A stretch of 64,000 bases of DNA from an uncultured Pelagibacteraceae bacterium (GTDB lineage: Bacteria > Pseudomonadota > Alphaproteobacteria > Pelagibacterales > Pelagibacteraceae), in assembly GCA_902530885.1 (NCBI GenBank), contig CACABZ010000001.1, positions 41,847 through 105,846 on the forward strand. Reading direction: 5' to 3'. The position numbers and the translations under genes are program-made. The notes below the pieces were generated by a model. That model had not been told where the DNA came from. It was given only the letters and a program-made list of their open reading frames with translations, and ran no database searches. Shown one piece after another: positions 53,417 through 62,064 of this stretch (positions are counted from its first letter, which is position 1; each line of letters opens with the position of its first letter).

Positions 53417-54268
53417 TTATATTCCTTCACCAACTTTGAATCTTGTAAAATCAACTATCTCAATTTGTTTTTTTTCCTCTTTAAGTATATCAGAAACCTT
53501 TTTCTTTGGATCCATAATCCATATCTGATTTAACAAGGTATTTTCGGAAATAAATTTATTAATTTTACCTTTTGAAATTTTTTCAACCATTTCTCCTTTT
53601 TTTCCAGAATTTTCTAGTTCTGCGGTAATAATCTCTAACTCTTTATCAATCAATTTTTTATCTATACCATTTTCATTGATCGCTAAAGGATTTGATGCAG
53701 CTACATGCATGGCCATTTTTAATCCAAATTCTTTATTATCACAGTTCTTTAATGTCACTACTGATACTATTTTACCAATATTTTTTTCCATTGCGGAATG
53801 AACATAAACATAATTATTTCCATTTTCTTTTTTTAAAAATTTACTTCGCCTCAAAGTAATTTTTTCACCTATCTTAGATATTAAATTAATTAAATTATCT
53901 TCAACTTTATTTTTATCTGCCATTTTCAATGATTTTAATTTTTCTAGGTTACCATTTACCGAAAAATTTAGTTTGGATATTTCTTTACAAAATTTTAAAA
54001 AGTTTTCATTTTTTGCGACAAAGTCTGTTTCACTATTGACTTCTATTACAGAAACATCTCCGTTTTTTTCTTCTACTAAAATTAATCCCTCTGAAGCACT
54101 TCTGCTCATTTTTTTTGATGCTTTTGCGATACCTTTTTTTCTTAAAAACTCAACCGATTTTTCTATATCACCATTACTTTCATCTAATGCTAACTTACAA
54201 TCTTTAAAACCCACGCCAGTTAGTTCTCTCAACTTTTTTACATTTTCCATTATGTTTTTATTTGACAT
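53417..54268 (-). CDS. tsf: Translation elongation factor EF-Ts
   Basis: EF-Ts is the nucleotide exchange factor for EF-Tu. The 283-residue protein has the UBA-like start VKKLRELTGVGFKDCKLALDE and the EF-Tu contact VNSETDFVAKNENF. The conserved MAMHVAASNPLA segment follows, then the carboxy end LNQIWIMDPKKKVSDIL. It follows rpsB by 14 bases, the universal order. Confidence 0.97.
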   Translation of the reverse strand: MSNKNIMENVKKLRELTGVGFKDCKLALDESNGDIEKSVEFLRKKGIAKASKKMSRSASEGLILVEEKNGDVSVIEVNSETDFVAKNENFLKFCKEISKLNFSVNGNLEKLKSLKMADKNKVEDNLINLISKIGEKITLRRSKFLKKENGNNYVYVHSAMEKNIGKIVSVVTLKNCDNKEFGLKMAMHVAASNPLAINENGIDKKLIDKELEIITAELENSGKKGEMVEKISKGKINKFISENTLLNQIWIMDPKKKVSDILKEEKKQIEIVDFTRFKVGEGI

Positions 54269-54282
54269 TATAGATGATTAGA

Positions 54283-55071
54283 TTAGTTTTTTTTCTTTAT
54301 ATCTTTTTTTTCTTTAGAAGCTGGCTTTTTTTTATCTTTTTTAGGCTGCTCAATATTTTCTTTAGGTGTTTCATTTACCTCAATATGTTTCTCAGCTTCT
54401 AAAATTGTATTTTTTATCAGATCACAGTATAAATTTATTGATCTTCTTGCATCATCGTTACCAGGTATCGGATAATCTATTCCTGTTGGGTCTGAATTTG
54501 TATCCAAAACAGCTATAATGGGTATGTGTAATTTTTTTGCTTCGTTTACAGCTAGCGACTCAATGTTTGTGTCTATAATAAATATTAAATTCGGTATTTT
54601 TTTCATATCAGCAATACCGCCCAACGACCTCTGTAATTTATCTCTCTCTTTTCCAAATTTTATTATCTCTTTTTTTGTGAAACCCGTATTGTCCTTAGAT
54701 AACTGATCGTCTAAGTTTTTCATTCTTTTTATAGAATTTTGTATTGTGTTCCAATTTGTTAACATTCCACCTAACCACCTATAGTTTACATAAAACTGAT
54801 TTGTTTCTTTTGCTAACAAGCTTACTTGCTCAGAGGCTTGCTTTTTTGTTGAAACTATTAATATTTTTCCTCCACTCGAAATACATTTGTAAACTTCGTT
54901 AAGTGCAGTTTTAATAAAGTTTACGGTCTGAGTAAGATCAATAATGTGAATAGAGTTTTTTTCCCCAAAAATATAATTTCTCATTTTAGGGTTCCAACGT
55001 AAAGTTTTATGGCCTAGATGAACTCCAGCTTCTAATAATTGTTTTATATTTACCTCAGGTATTTTCATCAT
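54283..55071 (-). CDS. rpsB: Ribosomal protein S2
   Basis: S2 binds the 30S head/body junction. The 262-residue protein has EAGVHLGHKTLRWNPKMRNYIFG, HIIDLTQTV, NYRWLGGMLTNWNTI and VLDTNSDPTGIDYPIPGNDDA, then a lysine-rich tail (KKDKKKPASKEKKDIKKKN) longer than in E. coli. Two adjacent ATGs are possible; GGA five bases ahead favours the first, but the family start is usually like the second (MKIPEV). It heads the 13-kb leftward cluster down to lpxB. Confidence 0.98.
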   Translation of the reverse strand: MMKIPEVNIKQLLEAGVHLGHKTLRWNPKMRNYIFGEKNSIHIIDLTQTVNFIKTALNEVYKCISSGGKILIVSTKKQASEQVSLLAKETNQFYVNYRWLGGMLTNWNTIQNSIKRMKNLDDQLSKDNTGFTKKEIIKFGKERDKLQRSLGGIADMKKIPNLIFIIDTNIESLAVNEAKKLHIPIIAVLDTNSDPTGIDYPIPGNDDARRSINLYCDLIKNTILEAEKHIEVNETPKENIEQPKKDKKKPASKEKKDIKKKN

Positions 55072-55076
55072 TTTTT

Positions 55077-55140
55077 CCGGTTAATCCACCACAACTACTC
55101 CATTTAAGGACCGGGGGGGCATTTGCCCAAAAATTGTGTG
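55077..55140 (-). promoter_or_regulatory. Structured leader ahead of rpsB
   Basis: The rpsB 5' region has unusual GC-rich parts for this genome. Read leftward, GGGC-AAAT-GCCC can form a small hairpin (55128-55117), a run of seven C follows, and CCGGT (55114-55110) can pair with ACCGG (55081-55077) just before the start codon, partly hiding the ribosome-binding site. This suggests an autoregulatory S2 leader, as known for rpsB in other bacteria. The fold is by eye only. Confidence 0.5.
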
Positions 55141-55185
55141 CGAAATCAACTTTTGATATATTTAATTTCTAGAAAAATCAAGTGC

Positions 55186-58100
55186 TTAAAATATGATTTT
55201 TTTCACATATTCTCTGCTTTTTACTTTATTAAATAAATTCATATTGAATTTTCTATTATTTAATAATTTAAAAATAATTTTTTCGCCATTTTTTTTTAAA
55301 ATTAGATTGACTTCTGTTTTTCCTTTTTCCTTTAAAAAATTTTTTAATTCCTCTAAATCGCAATTATTGTTTAGCTCAATTGAAATTTTTTTATAATCAC
55401 CATTTACCATTTCATTGACAGATAAAATTTTTTTAACATTAATTCTTTGTTGAGTTTTATTATTATTTATATCTTTGAATAAAGTTAATATAAAAGACTC
55501 TCCTTCTTTTAAGAACTCTCTATTTTTTATCAAAATTTCAGAAAATAAAAATAATTCGAATTCTCCAAATTGATCACTAAACTTAACAATGGCAAATGGG
55601 GTTCCTTTTGAACTTTTTTTTTCTTGAATTGACATTACTGTGCCAGCTACCAAGCCTTCATTCTTATCATTTTGGAAAAAATCTTTGTAACTGATAATAC
55701 TTAATTGATTGAAAATTCCTTTGTACTCATTCAGTGGGTGGTCTGAAATAAAAAAACCTAAAGATTTAAACTCTTCGTTCAATAATTTTTTTTTTGACCA
55801 TTTATTATTTATTCGATTATCAAAAATTTCTTTTTCTTCATTTTTGTCATCACCAAAAAGATCATTTTGTTTGCTTATTTTATTTTCATAATGAAATTTA
55901 TTAAGTTGAATAATTTTAGGTATAGAGTGATATAATAGTTCTCTATTTTTTTCTAACTCATCGAAAACACCAGATTTTACCAAACCTTCTAATTGTAATT
56001 TATTAATATCTTTGGGATTAACTCTCTTTATAAAATCTAATAATGACACATAATTTCCATTTTTTTCTCTTTCTATTATTAAATTAGAAACAGCTTCAAA
56101 ACCAACATTCTTAATAGCTCCCAAGCCATAAAAAATTTTATTTCTTTGAGCTTTAAAATCAGCAAAGCACAAATTTATGTTTGGACTTACTACTTCAACT
56201 TTCAGCCTTTTTAATTCATCTACAAATTCTCTCAATTTAGAAGTATTTGTAAGTTCTGTTGACATTGTTGCGGCTATAAACTCTTCTTTAAAATATGTTT
56301 TTAAAAAAGCAGTTTGAAAAGCTATTAAAGCATAAGCGGCTGCATGACTTTTATTGAAACCATATTCGGCAAATGGCTCGATCTTAGTAAAAATATAATT
56401 TGCTAGATCTTTCTTGATTCCATTTTTAACTGCTCCTGAAATAAATCTTTCCTTTTGTTTTTCTAATTCAGCCCTTTTTTTCTTACCCATGGCTCTTCTT
56501 AAAATATCAGCCTCACCAGCTGAAAAACCAGCTAATGTTTGTGCTATTTGCATAACTTGCTCTTGATAAATAATTATTCCATAAGTTGGTTTTAAAATCT
56601 TTTCAAGTGTTGGGTGAATATAATCTGGTTTGCGATTTCCATTTTTACAATCGTTATAAATTGGAATGTTACTCATAGGGCCTGGTCTGTATAAAGCTAC
56701 TAAAGCTATGATGTCATCAAATTTATTTGGTTTCATTTGTTTAATGGCCTCTCGCATTCCTGTACTTTCTAATTGAAACAGTCCAGTTGTTTCTCCAGTA
56801 GACAACAGCTCAAAAACTTTTTTATCTGACAGATTGATTTTTGTGATGTCTAATTTTACGTTATTTTTATTAATCATTTTTACTGTTTTGTTAATAACTG
56901 TTAGAGTTTTAAGACCAAGCAAGTCAAACTTTACTAAGCCAGCGTTTTCTGATGAATACATATCGTATTGTGTGGATGGCAATACTAAATTTGAAGAATG
57001 ATCAACATAAAAAGGAATTTGGTCAGAGAGTTCTTCTCCAGCTATAACAACGCCTGCAGCATGGGTTGCCATATTTCGATTTAATCCTTCAAGTTTAAGT
57101 GATAACTCAATTAATTTTTCAACTTTTTGACTTTTGTGAATTTCCTCTTTAAACCGTGGTTCCCTATCAATAGATTCTTGAAGTGTTAATGGCCTTGAAG
57201 GATCAAAGGGTATCATTTTACAAATTTTGTCTACATGACCATATGGTAAACCTAACACTCTGCCTACATCTCTAAGAACCATTCTAGCTTTAAATTTACC
57301 AAAAGTTATTATATGTGCTACGCCTTTACCGTATTTACTTTTAAGGTATTCCAAAACTTTGTCTCTTTTTTCCTCGCAAAAATCTATATCAAAATCTGGC
57401 ATAGAAATTCTGTGTGGATTTAAAAATCTTTCAAAAATCAAATCAAATTTAATTGGATCTAGGTCAGTTATATCAAGACAATAAGCTACTAAAGAACCTG
57501 CTCCAGATCCTCTTCCTGGGCCCACAGGGATAAAATTTTTTTTAGCCCACTTTATATAATCGGAAACTATTAAAAAATAACTTGAGTAATTCATTGAATT
57601 TATTATTTCAATCTCGTGGTTTAATCTATCAAGATATAAATTTTTAAGTTTTTTTTCGTCTTTTTCATAATCTTTAAAACTTTTAAATGATTTAAGTCTA
57701 TTATCTAATCCTATTTTTGCTTGTAAAAATAATTCTTCTTCAGAAGTATTTTTGGTCTTCAATTTCAAACTTGGTAGCTTTGGTTTTGATTTTTTAAGTT
57801 TAAAATTAAATCTTTTTGAAAAATTGTAATTATTTTCTAATGCTTCAGGTATATCATGGTACAGATCTTGGATCTCTTTAGTATCTTTTAAATAATGATG
57901 ATTATTATACTTTTTCCTATTATCATCATCAATAAATTTTTTTTCTCCTATGCAAATAAGTGCATCGTGTGCTTCGGCCATATCTTTCTCTATATAAAAA
58001 ACTTCTTGAGATGCAATAATTGGTAAATCCAATTCTTTCGAAATGTTAAGAATAAATTCCTGAAAAATATTTTCATTGTTATTTTTATGTCTTTGTATTT

Positions 58101-58599
58101 CTAAATAAAATCTGTCTTGAAAATTATCTTTTAAATTTTTTAAGATTTCCTTGATTAGTTTTATTTTGTTAGCTTTGTATAATTCGCCAAATAGATCATT
58201 TGCACCGCCTGATAATACTATTAGACCATCATTCATTGATATTAAGTCAGAAATATTACAATGAGGGTGGTTATTTTCTACTTCTAAGTAACTTTTAGAT
58301 GATAGTTTTGTTAGATTTTTATAGCCTTCATCCGTTTTAGCAAATATTGGCAATCTTGCGATGATATTTTCAATTCTAAAGTTAATTTGACTTCCAATAA
58401 TAGGTTGCGTTCCAATTTTACTTATTTTTTCTGAAAACTCTAGAGCACCACACAAATTGAAGCTATCACAGATACCTACAGCTTTTACTTTATTGGTTTT
58501 ACAATAATTAGAAAGTTCATCTATTTTTACCGCTCCTTCGCATATTGAAAATTGAGAATGAATTTTAAAATTTACAAATTGTTTTTCATTGTTGGGCAT
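55186..58599 (-). CDS. dnaE: DNA polymerase III alpha subunit
   Basis: DnaE is the replicative polymerase. The 1137-residue protein has a PHP domain at the start (FKIHSQFSICEGAVK), the polymerase core with GPGRGSGAGSL near residue 360 and PDFDIDF at 401-407 (catalytic D404 and D406), an HhH segment (NPKDINKLQLEGLVKSGVFD) and an OB-fold (VAGTVMSIQEKKSSKGTPFA). It overlaps lolD by one base. Nothing suggests the DnaE2 type. Confidence 0.98.
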   Translation of the reverse strand: MPNNEKQFVNFKIHSQFSICEGAVKIDELSNYCKTNKVKAVGICDSFNLCGALEFSEKISKIGTQPIIGSQINFRIENIIARLPIFAKTDEGYKNLTKLSSKSYLEVENNHPHCNISDLISMNDGLIVLSGGANDLFGELYKANKIKLIKEILKNLKDNFQDRFYLEIQRHKNNNENIFQEFILNISKELDLPIIASQEVFYIEKDMAEAHDALICIGEKKFIDDDNRKKYNNHHYLKDTKEIQDLYHDIPEALENNYNFSKRFNFKLKKSKPKLPSLKLKTKNTSEEELFLQAKIGLDNRLKSFKSFKDYEKDEKKLKNLYLDRLNHEIEIINSMNYSSYFLIVSDYIKWAKKNFIPVGPGRGSGAGSLVAYCLDITDLDPIKFDLIFERFLNPHRISMPDFDIDFCEEKRDKVLEYLKSKYGKGVAHIITFGKFKARMVLRDVGRVLGLPYGHVDKICKMIPFDPSRPLTLQESIDREPRFKEEIHKSQKVEKLIELSLKLEGLNRNMATHAAGVVIAGEELSDQIPFYVDHSSNLVLPSTQYDMYSSENAGLVKFDLLGLKTLTVINKTVKMINKNNVKLDITKINLSDKKVFELLSTGETTGLFQLESTGMREAIKQMKPNKFDDIIALVALYRPGPMSNIPIYNDCKNGNRKPDYIHPTLEKILKPTYGIIIYQEQVMQIAQTLAGFSAGEADILRRAMGKKKRAELEKQKERFISGAVKNGIKKDLANYIFTKIEPFAEYGFNKSHAAAYALIAFQTAFLKTYFKEEFIAATMSTELTNTSKLREFVDELKRLKVEVVSPNINLCFADFKAQRNKIFYGLGAIKNVGFEAVSNLIIEREKNGNYVSLLDFIKRVNPKDINKLQLEGLVKSGVFDELEKNRELLYHSIPKIIQLNKFHYENKISKQNDLFGDDKNEEKEIFDNRINNKWSKKKLLNEEFKSLGFFISDHPLNEYKGIFNQLSIISYKDFFQNDKNEGLVAGTVMSIQEKKSSKGTPFAIVKFSDQFGEFELFLFSEILIKNREFLKEGESFILTLFKDINNNKTQQRINVKKILSVNEMVNGDYKKISIELNNNCDLEELKNFLKEKGKTEVNLILKKNGEKIIFKLLNNRKFNMNLFNKVKSREYVKKIIF

Positions 58600-59276
58600 T
58601 AAGTCTTTAATATATTACCATTTGTAATACTCAACTTATAATCCGCTCTGTTAGCAAATTCTCTATTATGGGTTGCAAATATTATCGCCTTATTAAGTTT
58701 TTTAAAATTTAAGAAGTAATCAAATATTTCCTTGGAGGTTTTATGATCTAAATTTCCAGTCGGCTCATCTGCTAAAATTAGGTCAGTTTCTGATATAAGA
58801 GATCTAGCTATTGCAACCCTTTGTTGCTCTCCGCCAGATAATTCGTAAGGAAAATGATTCAACCTATTATTTAATTTAACTTTTTTTAAAACTTTTTTAG
58901 ATTTTTCGATTGATGCGTTTCGATTTTCACTTTTAATAAGCATTGGAAACATTACGTTTTCAAGTGCTGTAAAATCAGAAAACAAATTATTGTTTTGAAA
59001 AATAATTGAAATAACATTTCTTCTTAGTAAATTTTCTTCAATTTGACTTAAGTTTTTAAGATTTTTTTTTTTTAAAATGATTTTTCCTGATGAGGGTTTA
59101 TCTAAGTGAGCAATCATATGTAACAGAGTAGATTTACCTGAACCTGAAGGTCCAGTCAGCGCAACAAGCTCACCTTTTTTAATTGAGAAATTTATATTTT
59201 TAAATAATTCAATTTTACCATCTTTGTGAGAAAATGATTTGCTTAAATTTTTTATCTCCAGAATTGTTTTATTCAT
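58599..59276 (-). CDS. lolD: Lipoprotein-release ABC transporter ATPase LolD
   Basis: The 225-residue ATPase has Walker A TGPSGSGKST (41-50), the signature LSGGEQQR and Walker B LILADEPTGNLD with the His switch (IFATHN). With the permease encoded just upstream it extracts lipoproteins from the inner membrane. It overlaps lolC by eight bases. Assignment to LolD rather than another MacB-like ATPase rests on the adjacent LolC/E permease. Confidence 0.94.
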   Translation of the reverse strand: MNKTILEIKNLSKSFSHKDGKIELFKNINFSIKKGELVALTGPSGSGKSTLLHMIAHLDKPSSGKIILKKKNLKNLSQIEENLLRRNVISIIFQNNNLFSDFTALENVMFPMLIKSENRNASIEKSKKVLKKVKLNNRLNHFPYELSGGEQQRVAIARSLISETDLILADEPTGNLDHKTSKEIFDYFLNFKKLNKAIIFATHNREFANRADYKLSITNGNILKT

Positions 59277-60495
59277 ATTTTAATGCTTGTGTCGTATTCA
59301 TTTTTGATATGGCAGTAGCTGGAAAATAAGATGCCATCGAGGTTATTAGTAATGATAATAGGAAAATAAAAAAAACAGACAAAAAATCAATTTGACTTGG
59401 CATTTGTTCCAAAAAATATACATCTGAGGGAAAAATATTAATTTTAAACACCATAGATAAAAAATTTCTTATATTTTCAATATAATGAGAGAATACTACT
59501 CCAATGATTGTCCCTGAAATGGTTGCAAATAATCCAATTGTGAAACCAGTTAGAAAAAAAGATTTTTTAATAGAAGTATTTGATAAACCTAAAGTTTTCA
59601 TTATTGCTATTTCCTTTGTTTTGTTTTTAATCAAAATTGTTAAACCCGATATTATATTAAACGTTGCAACGATAACAATTAATGACAAAATTATAAACAT
59701 AACATTTCTTTCAACTTTCAAAGCACTAAAAAAAGATTTATTTATATCTGTCCAAGAATAAATATAAATACTGTCATTTAGTAAGCTGATTTTATTTTTA
59801 TATTTATCTGCATTATAAGGGTCAAAGGTATATATCTCTAATTCCATCTCTTTATCTATGTTATTAAAAATGTAGTTGGCATCATCTAAAGTAATATAGA
59901 TTAAATTTTGATCAAATTCGTAAAAACCACTATTAAAAATTCCAACTATGTTGTAACTGTCCTGTGCTGGTATACTTCCAAATGGAGTACTAACAAAATT
60001 AGAAGAAACTAAATTTATTTTATCTCCAATACTCAAATCTAAATTGAAAGCTAGCTCACCTCCAATAATAACACCGCCTTTATTAAAATCCTGTAGAGAT
60101 CCTTTTATAAGTTGTTTTTCCAAAGGACTATAAACATCATCGGTCCTATCTATACCCTTAACAAAAACACCTTTTGCTTGATTTTGACTTAAAACGACTC
60201 CCTCTCCACTTATAATTTTTGAAAACTTAAAGTTTTCAAAATTATTTTTAATTGTATTCTTAATATCATCTATAGACTGCTCATTTGTTTTAATAACTAT
60301 GTGTGGATTGAGTCCGATGATCTTATTAGTCAATTCTGTCCTAAATCCATTCATTACTGACATTACAATAATTAAAATTGCAACACCTAGCATAATACCC
60401 AAAAAAGAAAATAACGATATTACCTTTAAAAAACCTTGTTTTCTTTTAGGTCTAAGATTTCTAATTGCTATTAATTTTTCAGTGTTAGTGAACAA
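59269..60495 (-). CDS. lolC: Lipoprotein-release permease LolC/LolE
   Basis: The 408-residue permease has an amino-terminal span (residues 25-48, SFLGIMLGVAILIIVMSVMNGFR), a large periplasmic domain and three carboxy spans with the FtsX/MacB-type core. SLIVIVATFNIISGLTILIKNKTKEIAIMKTLG is typical of LolC/E. Only one permease gene is present, implying a homodimer, as in Alphaproteobacteria that carry a single LolF-like protein. It lies one base after proS. Confidence 0.94.
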   Translation of the reverse strand: MFTNTEKLIAIRNLRPKRKQGFLKVISLFSFLGIMLGVAILIIVMSVMNGFRTELTNKIIGLNPHIVIKTNEQSIDDIKNTIKNNFENFKFSKIISGEGVVLSQNQAKGVFVKGIDRTDDVYSPLEKQLIKGSLQDFNKGGVIIGGELAFNLDLSIGDKINLVSSNFVSTPFGSIPAQDSYNIVGIFNSGFYEFDQNLIYITLDDANYIFNNIDKEMELEIYTFDPYNADKYKNKISLLNDSIYIYSWTDINKSFFSALKVERNVMFIILSLIVIVATFNIISGLTILIKNKTKEIAIMKTLGLSNTSIKKSFFLTGFTIGLFATISGTIIGVVFSHYIENIRNFLSMVFKINIFPSDVYFLEQMPSQIDFLSVFFIFLLSLLITSMASYFPATAISKMNTTQALKYE

Positions 60496-60496
60496 T

Positions 60497-61810
60497 TTAA
60501 TTTTTTAATTTCAATTTTATTTCGTCCAAACTCAAAATCGAACTAGCAGAATTTACCTCTTTAAATTCAAATTTTGTATCTGTGGAATTTGATCCAACTA
60601 TAATCTGATAAGGTACTCCTATTAAGTCGTGTTTTTTGAATTTTTGAGACATACTTTCATCAACATCATCTAACAATACGTCAATATTTTGTTTTTTTAA
60701 ATATTGGTAAATTTTTATTGATTTAGTAAGGTTTTCTATATTGTTTTTGCTTAGGCTTGGTATGATCACAACATCGTAAGGTGAGACAGATTTAGGCCAT
60801 TTCATTATTTCATTTTCATACTTTGCCTCTATAATTGCTCCCACAAGTCTCGAAACTCCAATACCGTACGAACCCATTTTAATTGAATTTTTTTTTCCAT
60901 CTTGATTATCAACAAAACAATTTAAAGGATCGGAATATTTATCACCAAAATAAAAAATATGCCCTACCTCAATACCTTTTGTCATTACCTGATTTTTTTT
61001 TGGCACTTCTTTGTCAAAATTCTTTTTTTCAAATTTTTCATCTGTAACAGCATATAAAGATGAATAATCTGTGCGCATTTTTTTCAATGACTCTTTTTCA
61101 AAATCATAGTTTTCAATATTTATGTTAAAAATATTTTTGTCTGCGTAGATCTTACTTTCTCCAGTTTCTGCTAAAATTATAAATTCATGAGAAAGATCTC
61201 CGCCAATTGGGCCGGTATCTGCGGACATTGGGATTGCTTGTAGTCCTAACCTTTTAAATGTTTTAAGATATGAGAAGAACATTTTATTGTATGAAATTTC
61301 TGCATTGGTATCGTTTAAGTCAAACGAGTATGCATCTTTCATAAAGAATTCTCTGCACCGCATTACACCAAATCTTGGCCTTATCTCATCTCTAAACTTC
61401 CATTGAATATGATAAAGCATTTGAGGTAGTGCCTTGTAAGACTTAATAGAGGATCTAAAAATATCAGTAATCAGTTCCTCATTAGTAGGCCCATATAGCA
61501 TTTCTCTTCCCTGTCTGTCTTTTATCCTAAGCATTTCCTCCCCATAATCGTTATACCTACCACTTTCTTTCCACAAGTCAGCTGATTGTATTGTTGGCAT
61601 TAGTAGTTCTTGGGCACCAATTTTATTTTGCTCTTCTCTAACTACTTGTTCAATTTTTTTCATTACTTTTAATCCAAGTGGCAACCAAGAATAAATGCCA
61701 GCTGAAGACTGTTTAATCATACCTGCTCTTAACATCAATTGGTGAGACTTAATCTTTGCATCTGAAGGCAAATTTTTTGTTATTGGCAAAAATAGTTTTG
61801 ATAAAAACAT
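60497..61810 (-). CDS. proS: Prolyl-tRNA synthetase (short alphaproteobacterial form)
   Basis: The class II synthetase charges tRNA-Pro. At 437 residues it lacks the editing insertion of longer bacterial ProRS, a known alphaproteobacterial trait. Motif 2 (FRDEIRPRFGVMRCREFFMKD) and motif 3 (GSYGIGVSRLVGAIIE) are clear, and the anticodon domain ends the protein. Without the insertion, mischarged Ala-tRNA-Pro would need a separate deacylase. Confidence 0.96.
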   Translation of the reverse strand: MFLSKLFLPITKNLPSDAKIKSHQLMLRAGMIKQSSAGIYSWLPLGLKVMKKIEQVVREEQNKIGAQELLMPTIQSADLWKESGRYNDYGEEMLRIKDRQGREMLYGPTNEELITDIFRSSIKSYKALPQMLYHIQWKFRDEIRPRFGVMRCREFFMKDAYSFDLNDTNAEISYNKMFFSYLKTFKRLGLQAIPMSADTGPIGGDLSHEFIILAETGESKIYADKNIFNINIENYDFEKESLKKMRTDYSSLYAVTDEKFEKKNFDKEVPKKNQVMTKGIEVGHIFYFGDKYSDPLNCFVDNQDGKKNSIKMGSYGIGVSRLVGAIIEAKYENEIMKWPKSVSPYDVVIIPSLSKNNIENLTKSIKIYQYLKKQNIDVLLDDVDESMSQKFKKHDLIGVPYQIIVGSNSTDTKFEFKEVNSASSILSLDEIKLKLKN

Positions 61811-62064
61811 TATTTGATAAATTCTCTTAAATTAAAATGATCATTGATCACAATATAATATATTACTATGAAAATTACTGTAGTTATTAAGGTTGTGTAT
61901 AAAAATTTTTTTAAGATATTTGGGTTTTTTGGGGCTCCGGGATCAATGCCCTCTAGGTTATTATTGAAACGTTTATCGTCATGTTTTATTCCAATTGGTA
62001 ATGCAGAAAAAAAAACTATCCACCATATTATGACATAAACTACAATTGATCCTGTTATACTCAT
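61810..62064 (-). CDS. DUF1467-family small membrane protein
   Basis: The 84-residue protein has two membrane spans (about 4-25 and 51-72) and the DUF1467 pattern: IWWIVFFSALPIG, then GIDPGAPKNPNILKKFLYTT. The family is restricted to Alphaproteobacteria and characteristically lies between the ribonuclease J and prolyl-tRNA synthetase genes, as here, with one-base overlaps on both sides. The function is unknown. Confidence 0.88.
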   Translation of the reverse strand: MSITGSIVVYVIIWWIVFFSALPIGIKHDDKRFNNNLEGIDPGAPKNPNILKKFLYTTLITTVIFIVIYYIVINDHFNLREFIK

